A DNA stretch of 64,000 bases from Anaeramoeba flamelloides. Its lineage: Eukaryota > Metamonada > Anaeramoebidae. Of this stretch, positions 32,985-44,600 are shown in pieces. Location: contig JANTQA010000047.1 of the NCBI GenBank assembly GCA_027625915.1, forward strand, positions 18,042,001 to 18,106,000, written 5' to 3'. The notes beneath the pieces were generated by a model that ran no database searches, was not told the origin of the DNA, and saw nothing but the letters and a program-made list of their open reading frames with translations. The translations under genes were made by a program, and so were the position numbers. Within the stretch, counting starts at the first letter, position 1. Each line of letters begins with the position of its first letter.

Positions 32985-33545
32985 CTTTACTCTTTTCTCG
33001 AAGAAAAAAAAGACACAAATAAAATTTTTTTAATTAAAAATGATATTACTTTTTTTAAAAAAATGAGGAAAAAAACAATCTTTGTATTTTGGCATTTTTT
33101 CAATAAAGAAAGGGAATTTATTCCTTTTTCAAAATTTCCCCAAATTATCAAGTACTTTTTTTGAAGATTTTTCTTGAACAAGTATATTGGTTCCTTGGAC
33201 CAAAACATGCGTTACAATTTGTTTGAAATTGGGTCATTCGTTAATCTCACTGTTATCAATTAAATAACAAGAAAAATTTTCAAAGTTTTATAAAATAACT
33301 TAAAATTATTAAATTTATTTTTTCTGAAGTAAAATACTTCTTATTTTACTTTGTAAGAATTGTAAATAAGAAGATCAGAAATTTCTCTAACTTTGCCGAA
33401 TAATAAAAGGAATTCTCAAAATATTTCCACAATTACTACAATACCATCTTTGACTTTTAAGAGAGCTAATCTCTTTCTTATAAGCAATTATAAAGTTAAA
33501 TTTTTACATTAAAAAGTTTGAGTTTTTAAAAAAATACCTGCTTTC
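32985..33545. repeat. Diverged dispersed repeat, copy 1
   Basis: Resembles 37975-38580 in ACAP intron 2 in the same orientation (AAAGAAAGGGAATT, then AAGAAGATCAGAAA, then GTTTGAGTTTTTAAAAAAA). Family unknown; no intact ORF. Confidence 0.6.
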
Positions 33546-34098
33546 TTCTGGGTAGTTATCAAAAATTATTTTCTTAAAATTTCACAAAGAAAAAGTTTAT
33601 CTTTAAAAAAAAATAAATAATCAATTTATTTTTTTTTTATTTCTTTTCCGATTGATAATTGTTTTGTTCAACTTGAATCGAATATGGACTGAATTAATTA
33701 TAGATACTCTACTTATTTTCCATGTTGAAATTAGAGTGGTTGATTATATTTAGCTTAAATTATTTTTCAAAATTCCTTTTAATTTTAATATGAAGTAATC
33801 TTTGTAAATAAACCTGCAAACTGACAAAATATTTAATTTTCAAAATTTGTACAAAAATATTTGTAATGAAAAACATAAAAAAAGTTTCTTTTTCAAGTTA
33901 TTTGCTGTTAAAAATTAATTTTATTTCAAATTTATTTTTAAAAAATATCTTCTTGATATTATTTTTTAGGAATATCATATAGAATAAACAAGAAAAAAAG
34001 GCATATCAATAATAAGAATAAGAATAAGAATATAAAAAAATATTAGAGAAAGATAAAGATGGAGAGGAATAGAAAGAATAATAAAATAAAATCAAAAA

Positions 34099-34999
34099 TT
34101 ATTTTTTAATCAATGTTTTATTTTGCTTTGTTGTTTTAATTTGCACCCCGACTGATGAAACAAATTCCTTTACTAAAGGATTTGTTAAATAAGAAGGCCA
34201 CAATGATTCAAAGTTTTCGTAATTATTGGGAGTCAATTTTGGAGCAGCATATTTTGGTTTAGTGTTCATTGGCAATAAAGAAAGAAATTGTTTTCTTTTT
34301 TCATTTAATTCAAGCTCTTGCTGTTGTAAGATTCTTTGATTTTCTTGTTTCATTTCAATTTTTTTGATTGATTTTTCCTTTTGGTAGCAATCTTTTAGTA
34401 GTAGAGATGCTTGGGTATAATTTAATTCTTGGGCTAAATTATATGCAGTTTTAAAATTTTGATCAACTGTTGGAGGGAATAACCAATGGCCAAGATCGAT
34501 AAAGCGTTTAATTAATTCAATCTTTCTATTTTCCACTGCGATATGTAAGGGCGTTTGCATATTTGAATCAATTGTATCAAATCTTGATCCACTAATTAAT
34601 AAGAGATCAATAATTGAATTTGTACTATTCCCAATCGCATAATGTAAACATGTTTGGTTTTGGTTTTTTGGATTTTGCCAATTTGGATTTGCGCCATAAG
34701 TAATACAGAAAAACGCATCAAACAGTTTATTACTTTTAATACTATTAAAGAGCTTTTCGTGCAACTGGACAGAACTACCCAGCTTTTGAAGATACTTTTT
34801 TTCCTTGTATTTTTCAATAATATATTTTTTTTTATTCTCTAAATTACTATTTACTGTTGGCTTTTGCATAATTAATTTTCTTTCATAAATGCTATTCACA
34901 CGCAAATTTCCTAATTCGCTTATTAATTCTATTCTTTCTTTTGTCAATCCACTTGAAACAATCGATATTACTACACTTGTATCTTCACCAAGTGAGCGA
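34099..34999 (-). CDS. ACAP-like gene exon 4 (ArfGAP end, ankyrin repeats)
   Basis: Acceptor AAATATAG, then TCGCTCACTTGGTG completes His-Arg-Ser-Leu-Gly. It runs through two to three ankyrin repeats and a Lys/Gln-rich helix to TAA at 34099-34101. Intron 3 is 35000-35221 (222 bp). Confidence 0.87.
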
Positions 35000-35583
35000 C
35001 TATATTTATTTATTTATTTATTATTTTTGATTTTTAATTTTTTTTTAAATTATTTTATTGTTTCAATATTTTATTGTTTAAATATTTTATTGTTTAAACA
35101 AGTAAATTAGATTAGAAAATATTTAGTAAAAAAAAAAAATAAATTAAGAACTTTTAAAAAATCTCAAAATTGAATTAATTAATTTTAAACCAAATAAAAA
35201 AAAAAAAATGCAATATTTTACTGTATGTATGAACAATCTTGGCAAATTAAAATACCATATTTTATTGAACAAAATTCAGGTTCTTTTTTACCACAGTCGC
35301 AGCAAATATCATTTCCTCTAATTGAGTGTAATGATTCAAGTACATTCGTATTTTTATCGTTATTCTCTGTTTGGATCGTTTCTCTAGTACTTGTTTGGGT
35401 AATTTCTGTTGTAATGCTATTCTTGTTTTCTTCTTTGCTGTTTAAATGTGTAATGTTATTTTGAATAACTTCAATCCAGTCTAATAATTGTTCGTTTGTT
35501 TCTGCTTGGAGTAAATATCTTTTTTCGGTACTTATTATTTCAAAACAATTCCTATTATTATTATTGTTGTTGTTGTTGTTGTT

Positions 35584-35616
<33 letters not shown>

Positions 35617-38600
35617 ATTTTTGTTATTATTATTTTTGTTATTATTATTGAAAAGTAATTAAAATTGTATAAATTTTAAAAATTGAAGAGAAACTTTTTG
35701 ATTTAAGTAATTATTTGAAAACAACAAAAGTAAAAATTGGTTTTTGTTTTATTTTTTTTTTTTGTTTTATTTTTTTTTAATTGGAATAAATGGTAGAAAT
35801 AATAAAAAATAGTTTGACTTTTTAAAATTTAATAAATTTAAACTTCTAATAATTTTTTTAAAATTAAGATCCAATCTAATAATTTATCAAAAAGTATTTC
35901 TGACAAAATTTACGTTTAAGGCAAATGGATTTTATTAAGAAAAAATAAAAGTCACTATTGTATTGTTCTTTAATTCAGATAGTTATTTATTTTGCATTTT
36001 TTTTTTTAATTGTTAATAAAATATTTTGAAATTAAGTTTTAATATTGTTTCTCAAAGTTTAATAAATATTGTTACTTCCAAAATAGGGACATTTTGAAGA
36101 AATAATAATTGACGGATAATTATTACCAGTTTATTCCCTAACAATACACAAACAAAAATAATTCATAGTATTCAATATTTGGTGTATTTTTTATTTAAAA
36201 TTAAATTTACAATTTTACATCTTTAATACTTCTTTTAACTGCAAATTAAAAAATATTTAATTTTGATTATATTTTTTTTTATTGTAATTGAAGGGAAGAA
36301 TTTTAGTTTCGATTATTTGTCGTTTGGTTTTTTTGAGTTTTCAAGAATTAAGTAAAATCTTTGATTTTTTCTTTTCATTATTAAAATTAAAATATACCTA
36401 GTTACTTGACGGCACTTCGTGTTAAGCTTTCCAGAATTCAAAAGAATAGAGAAAATCTTTGATTTTATTTTTTTTATTTTATTTTTTAACGGAGGAGTTG
36501 TTAATCCCTCTTATTTGCCGTTAGGTTTTTTTTAATTTGAGAAATAAAAAGAAAATTATTGAAATTTTCGGTTTATTTCTCAAATTAAAAAAAACACCGT
36601 TATCTTTTCCAGAATTTAAAAGAATGGAGAAAAATCAAAGATTTTATTCAATTCTTTTGAATTCTAGAAAAGCTAGGCACTCTACGGCACTCACCGAATT
36701 CCTAAATTTTTATTTAGAAATTTCTATAAATACTCAAAAATTCGTCTATTATCCACTAGTGTTAATAAATATATTGATGAGTCTTTTTTTATAATAATAT
36801 TAAAAATATTATTATTTTTTTATATATTAGATATATTAATTTTTTTTAATTCAGATATCCAAATTTTACGATTATTTTCATAGGCTGGGCATTTCGAGAG
36901 AAAATATTTGATTTTACTCAATTCTTTTGAATTCTGAAAACTCAAAAAAACCTCCGTTAGCTTTTCCAATCTTTAAAAGAATCAAGTAAAATCTTTGATT
37001 TTTTCTTTTCATCATTTAAATAAAATATACCTAGTTACTCTACGGACACTCGACATTCGGTTTTCCAGAATTCAGGAGAATGGAGTAAAGTTATCTTAGA
37101 TTTTATTCAATTCTTTTGAATTCTGGAAAATGTATACACTATAAGCCACTTATCTGCACTTCCCTAATTCCTAAACTTATATTTAGATATTTTTTAAAAG
37201 ATACAACTTTAGTTTTATTATTCACCATAGCTAATAAGGACATTGAATATTGTGTATTAATAATATTCATAACTGTCTTTATTGTTTTGATTAGGAAACA
37301 CTCACTTTGTTATGTTACGAGTTTGGCCTGGAAGAACGAGAAATATGATATTGTTCGAAGTGATATAAGTTGGTATTGAGGAGTTCGAAGAACGAAGATT
37401 AATATTAATATCCTTTTAGCACCAGAACATTATCATATTTTGATTCTGGAAGGGTATCCAAAACGAAGAATTCTAAATGGTGGTTTTTGAGAAAATGAAA
37501 CAATATGGGATGATATTTATTTTTTCGAATTCAGGATCTAACTCGGCACAACAAGACAATAAAAAAACAAACAAATTTAAACAAGTAACAACTAATTTGT
37601 TATTTTTCAATGGTACTTTGAAGAACTTTTTCTTCAAAGGATCTTGTTCTCTCAATGGAGTTATCGAAAATATTGAAGTTAAATTTTACATTTTCTCCGT
37701 TTGATACAAAACTTGGTTTAAAATCCCACAGAGACAAACCAGATCGCCCAACTTTTCAATAAGTCTCTATCTCCCCTTTTATTTCACGCTTGTTAAGAAA
37801 CATCCGAAGGCGATCAAATATAAAACCCCGCATGTATCTCTTGGTGTTCTTAACAGTAACTGATTTTGAGCATTCCTCTAAAAATTCCTTGACTTAGTTG
37901 TAGTAAAAAAAAAATTGTTTAATTTTTTTCTTAAATTTGTAATCGTGTTTTTTTCTCATTTTGAAATTCTTATATAAATGTTTTCTTCTCTCTTTTTTCT
38001 TCCAAAAAAGAGACCAAATGTTTTTTATTTTTTTAAAAATGATATTGATTTCAATCGAGCCAAAACCAAAAATCATGTTTGGTTTTTGGTATTGTTTTTT
38101 AAACAAAGAAAGGGAATTCATTCAATTTCCAACCTTTAAGGAATAAATTGAAGGACTTTTTTCTTTGTTGTATATTGATCAAATAATTGGGTTACTTGAA
38201 CCAAATTAATTTTCCAATGTCAGAAATCCTTGAGTGCGGCGAGCTTTTGGGATTATATGAGATTAAAAAAACTCGCAAAAAAATTGGTTAAACTCTTCTA
38301 AAATAACTTTAAATAACATTTTTAAAGTCAAATTTTATTGGGAAAATATTTCTTATTTTACCCAAATAGAATTCAAAATTAGAAGATCAGAAAATTTTCA
38401 AACTTTTCCTAATAACCTAATGTATTTCCCAAAATCTTTCCACAGTGACTAAGGTTCTATCCTAAACTTTACAGTGTTCTAATCCTTTTTCTTATCGGTG
38501 TTATCAAGAATTATGTACTTTAAATTTTTACAAATAAAAAATTTGAGTTTTTAAAAAAAAAATACATAGCAATATTATTTTTTTTTTATTTCTTTTTTTA

Positions 38601-41600
38601 TAAAAGGAAGAAAGTTGATCAATTCATAAAAATTTAAAATTTTTTAATTTTTGAATTAAACTTAAATTTTCTTTTGTATATTGAGATTCTTCCTGGTTCA
38701 AAGTTTGTCCCAGTTCTATAAATATGCCTTGGAGGTTGTGTGTAGACTGAAAAGGGTTTTAGTTGATTCTGCAAAAGTGCTTAAAGGAATTGAACTTTTC
38801 ATCGCAAGATATCTCGTCACTTAGTGAAAACTTGTTATTTTTGTGTTATTGAAAGTGTGGAAATGATGATTGTAGGAAAATCATTTTGATTTATATTGGA
38901 ATTTTATTTTGATCTTCAATTGAAGATCAAAACGAATGTTTTTGCGAGAATGAGACTGATTCAAAATCTGCATCTTCTTGTGAAAGTGATCAATTTTTTT
39001 TTTCAAGGATCCAAAACTTTTATGTATCCATTTTAATAAAATCTTCTTAAACTTTAAAAAAAAAATTAAAATTAACTTTATTTTGAGAATAAACAAGTAT
39101 TTTCCTCTGAGCTGTAATCTTGCCTACATTATAGTTAGGATAAAAAACTCTAAATATAATTTTAGAGTTTCAGGGAGTGCCTAGCTTTTCCATAGACTTT
39201 ATGTTTTTGTTTCGAAAATCTATTGATTTTCTAATCAAAACAAAAATTAAAAAAAACCTAACGTGAAGTGCCGTAGAGTGCCTAGCTTTTCCAGAATTCA
39301 AAAGAATATAGAAAAATCATAGATTTTGCTCAATTCTTTTAAATTTTGGAAAAGCTAACCGCGGTTTTTTTTACTTTGAGAAATAAACCGAAAATTACTA
39401 AATTTTCTGTTTATTTCTCAAAGCAAAAAAAACCTAACGGCAAACAGAAGGTAATTTTGTTGAATCGCCTCTCTTCAATAATAAAAAAAAAAAAGAATAA
39501 ACAAGTATTTTTCGTTGAAAATTGTATTTCGAATATCATGAAAAACCGAAAATTTGTCACTATTAAAACGCTTATCAGGAAATCATTTTAATTACAATTT
39601 CAAACCAAAAATGTTCAAGTTTGCAATAATCTCAAAGTTAAATATTTTTCAGATTCACTTATTTACTAATTTCAAATTAGTAGAACAAATGATTAAATGA
39701 TAAGGTTATTTAGAAATTGGTTGATCTAGCGTATATAATATATAATTTAGCATTTTAAAAAGAGAATTTAGAAATAAATTAAAACAGTTTGAATAAATTA
39801 CACAATCAAAATAATTAATGAAAGAGAAAAAAAAAAGGAAAAAAAATAAAAAAACAATTACTGTTTCTCAAGATCATTAATTTGCTTTACTTGACATAAT
39901 TTTAATTTCAAGCTTTCAATTTTCCTGGTATTGTTTTGTGCATTAATAAAATAAATTCTATTATTTTTAATTGAAAAAAATTTCTTTTCCCAAATTTTCT
40001 CTCCAGTTTCAGATTTTTTAAGTAAAGAACCCTTTTTTTCAAATATTTTTGGTTTGTTTTGTTGTGGCTGTTGTTTTTGTTGTTTTTGTTCTATGAATTT
40101 TTTTTTTTTTTGATTTTTTTCTTCCAGGATCAATAAAAGTTTTTGTTTTTTCTGATTATCCTCTTTTATTTCCTCTTCAAAATTTGCCTTTACCCCTTCT
40201 AATTCTATTACAAGATCTCTCATTTGTTCTTCAATTTCTATAAGTGAATCATATCCAGTATGAAAGAATGTTAATTGCGAATACATAATTGCAGCGAGTC
40301 TTTCAACCATATCAAATTTCTTTTTCGCTTGAATCTTGTGTAAATTACTAGCCAATTCAAAATTTGAAATTAAATATTGTTTTTCAACTTCATCAAGTTT
40401 GGAAATTAATTCTTGGTCATTCTTTTTTTCTTGTAATTTCTTTCTTAACAAATCTCGTTCATCAGCTAAATCATCTAATTTATTTCTTGCTTGTTTAACT
40501 GAGCCAATATCATTTTTAATAAACTCCTCTACGGGTTGAACAAGTAAATTTTCAATTTGAGTAAACTGAGTATATGTGGATATATAAATAGAAATATTAC
40601 ATTATATTGAAATTATTATTATTATTATTTATGGGTGTTATTATATGTTAAGCAATGTATTGAGTATTTTTTTGTTATAATTTTAAACTTAGCAAGCATC
40701 TTGATCAGAATTATTCAAAAAATAACAAATATTCTATATATATATATATATATTTATTAGAAGAATAACCATGGTATTGGTACCCTATTTAATCAGTTTT
40801 TGTAATCTGTTGTGTGTAATTTTATTTTTTTCCTTTCTGATCTATGGAACTTCCTTCAATTAACACATAAAAAAAAATTTTGGTTTCTTCAATAATTAAA
40901 ACCATTAACCACTCGATCTACTGAGGGTTTCTACTTGAATTAATTGGTTAAATGTAATTTGCAAAATAGATCACTAAATAATTGTCATTTTTAAAAAAGT
41001 GTGACAAATACGTTTTTTTGAAAGAATGCAAAAAAAAAAGGATAAATTTATTTCAAGTAAGATCTTAAAATAATTTTTTTTGATTTTTTTTATACTTTTT
41101 ACCTTTTCCCAATTTCCATTTTTAAGTTTTTTTGGGTCCCTTTGGTCCCTTCTTAGGTTCCTTAGGTTCCTTAGGTTATTCCTCTTTTTGTTTTTTTAGG
41201 TGTTTGGGAGAGGTAATATTCAGAAAAAATCATTCTAAGCATTAGTAGACTTGGTCATGATTATCTAACCAAACTTGTTCATGATCAGATCTAAATAGAA
41301 TCAAATTGGATCTTAAACTAACTTGATCAGATCTAAAACGAATTGATATGGACTTAAGCAACTGAAGAGAACTTAATCCAACGAATGCGATCTGAAACCA
41401 ACCAAAGTGAACCGAATTGAACTTTCCGTACAATCTGTCAAGTCGTTACTTGGACTGGGTTTTTGCTTTCGAGTCGGTATCATCGTACTGGTATTTTGTG
41501 AAAACAGGATTTGGGAAACTTTCAAGAAAAAAAAAATAAAGCAACTTAAAAGAAAATTTCTAAAACCAATTCTTATTTTTAAAAACTCAGCACTTTATAT

Positions 41601-44600
41601 ATATAAAACCCATCTATAAAGTTCTAAATTAAAACTTAATAAAACAACCTATTTCATTTGATCTTTAGTTGTAGAAATATTTAGATCTCTTTATTAAAAC
41701 AAATTATTGTGGCGATCCAAAAAAAATCCAACATAAAAGGAAACAACCACCAACCCATTCAACACTAGGGGTGCAAAAAAACTTTTCAATGAATTTTTTA
41801 ATTTATTATTATTTTTTTTTACTCTCTTTAATTTGGATCACCTATCAAAAGACCTTAAAATGGACGAAATTGAAGGTATAGACTGGAAAAATATGGACGA
41901 GAAAAAACTGAAAAAATTTTCCAAGAAGTCCACATAAAGACTATGAAAGATAAAGTCGATTCGTCGGTTGGAGAAGAAAACTGGAAATTGAAAAAATACC
42001 TCAAAATTGCCCAATTTCCAGAAAAATTCGCAATAAAACAACCATATTTGAACTGGAAATCATCAAAAACTCTACTTAAGCTCGAATCTTTATCAAATGG
42101 CTTATGTAGATACACATACAAGTATGAACGGGGAATAAAAAACAAAATATGCCCCTACTGCAAAAAAAAAGTTGATGATGTAGACCACCTCATATGGAAA
42201 GGGCGAAAAATATGAAAAAAACAGAAAATACTGGAAAAATGAACTCAGAAAAGTCAAAGATTTTGACTTTAGTATCATTACCAGAGAGGATACTGATCAG
42301 TTGTTCAGAAAAATGAATACAAAAGAAATGTACTACATCACAATAGAATATTTTCTGACTAATATGACCCAGCACACTATAAGAAAAAATGAATGAAAAT
42401 CTAAGTCTAAATAGCAAGTCATTCAACTCACCAGAAACATATATTCTCTCAATACTACTACTATTTTTATATCTTAATTTTTTTTTTTTCCACTTTTCAT
42501 TTTTTATTCTTCATTTTTTATTCTTTTTTTTTCTTATTTTTTTCAGAAAAATAAATTGAGTTTAAAATACTTCTAATAACTGTAATTAAAAAGTTCTTTT
42601 GACTACTCTTTGGATTAGGAGTCACAAATTTAGTCAGTTCAAAACTCTCTCTTTAACAGATTAAGATCTCTTGAGCACTTAACCCTTTCCAATAAAGCCT
42701 ACTACTCTCTTTCAGTTTTTACTTTTCTTTCTCTTTTTCTTGTTTTTGTTTAGAAATAAAAAAAATTTTCTTTTCAGTTTTTAAAGAAAAGATATCCTAT
42801 AAGTTATAATCTCGCCTACATTATAACCAGGATAAAAAACTCTATATAAATTTTGAGAGTTTTAGAGAGTGCTGTCAAGTACCATGAAGTGCCGTCAAGT
42901 GCCGTCAGTTACCTGGTTTTTTTTTTTTAATTTACGAAATAAAACGAAAATTAAATAAATTTTCGTTTTATTTCATAAATTAAAAAAAAAACTAAAGAAA
43001 AGTGCCGTAGAGAGGTAAAGGTCATGAATTTTTAGCATTTATTGAAATTTCTAAACAAAAATTTAGAAATTAGGAAGTGCCGTCAAGTGCCTAGCTTTTC
43101 TTGAGTTTTTTGTTTATTTGGAAAATCAATAGATTTTCGTTAGGTTTTTTTGAGTTTTCTATTTATTTAGAAAATCAATAGATTTTCTGAATAAAATAGA
43201 AAACCTCAAAAAAACCTAGAACACTTAACTAATAAAACAGAAAACCTCAAGAAAAGCTAACGGAGGTTTTCCAAAATTCAAAAAAATGGAGAAAAATCTT
43301 TGATTTTACTCAATTCTTTTAAATTCTAGAAAATTTAACGGCTAATAAGGGGATAATTTTGTTGAATCACTCCTCTTCAATAATAATAATAAAAAAAAAA
43401 TAATAATAATAATTTTTTTTTGTATCACCTTTTAAAAACAACTTTATCTGATCATTGTATTAAACTAAAAAAATGTTTTGAATAATGATATTTTAAATTC
43501 CAAATCATACCCACTTTAATTAACCCTTGAAAAAGAAAATTAAGAGAAAAGTCTGGAAAAAAAAAAAAAAAAAAAATAGATTTTACTATTAAAAATATTA
43601 TTTTTGAATGGATTGGTGTGATACCGAGATTTAAAACAAATGCACAAAACGCCAATACGGCACCCAATATAATCTCTGATTTCAATATTTCTTTTATTTT
43701 TAAAAAGTCAGTAAAAAAAAAGTAATGAAAAAATTATTAATTTGTTTTCTATTGATTTCGATTTTTGTTAAATCATTACATTTTCATTTTTTAATATTTT
43801 TTAGGCTATTTGTGATTGTTTGATTCATAAATTTTGGAAAAGTTGATTTGTTTTCAAAATTTTCCTTTTTATCACACCAGAGTAAATATGGAATGTTGTA
43901 AAAAAATAGAGTTTTTACAATTTTGGAGATAAATAAAGATTTCCATGAATTTATCCAAATTTTGGTAATAGTAAATATAATGTCTGATTATCTTAATAGA
44001 CTGATAATAATTTTATGTAAAAAATCGTTTGGAAATTACCAATCTTTCATTTTTTCAAAAAAAATCATTTTTTCAAACAATTTATTGGTATTTACTAAAC
44101 GATTTTATATTTAAAAACCATTTGATCCCAAAAATCAAAATGAGCAGAATCGTTTATTATTACCTAAATTTGAGTAAATTCATGGAACTCTTTATTTGTC
44201 TCTGAAAATTGTAAAAACTCTATTTTTTACAACATTCCTTATTTACACTTTTGCAACAATAACTATTTTTCAATTATTAAAAGTGTAATTTTGAAAACAC
44301 TCTCAACTTTTTGAAAATTGGAAACCAGACTACCACTACAAAGATGAGGTCAGAACAATTAAAATTTAAGAAGTGCAAAATAAAATAAAAAGTTGTTGGA
44401 GAACCAATGAGTAGAATTCATTGTTTTTTTCCTTTGTTTTTTTTTCCTGACTTTTTAAAGCCAAACCAAACATTAAAATCAGAGATTACCTTGGGGGTGG
44501 TATTGATGTTTTGTGTATTTGTTTTAAATATCGGTCTCAAACAGATCCATTAAAAGACCTAAAAAAAGAAGATAAAAATGATCTGCTTTTTTGTGGTGCT

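Larger units (their letters stand above)
25973..34098. other. Mobile-element-rich intergenic region
   Basis: 8.1 kb without a supportable host gene. It holds an inverted-repeat element system (26553-31183), at least five CAGTCAG palindromes (27.7-30.6 kb), a Tc1-like insertion, a LINE-related copy ending near 29670, a reverse LINE copy with palindromic modules (31540-32215), a TcB element (32244-32895) and a diverged repeat (32985-33545). The part 33545-34098 shows nothing definable. Confidence 0.75.
35552..39861 (-). other. ACAP-like intron 2 (4310 bp)
   Basis: Contains, left to right, the GTT/ATT microsatellite (35552-35650), two nested reverse LINE copies with palindromic modules (36270-37195), a diverged dispersed repeat (37975-38580) and a forward LINE copy with target duplication (39104-39493). 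The stretch 37200-37975 has repeat relics only. Confidence 0.75.

Noticed and set aside
35552-35650. Poly-Asn coding tract continuing ACAP exon 3 upstream
   Set aside because: An in-frame stop lies just upstream with no start codon, and splicing at the TAG after the tract restores the PH-domain core from exon 2.
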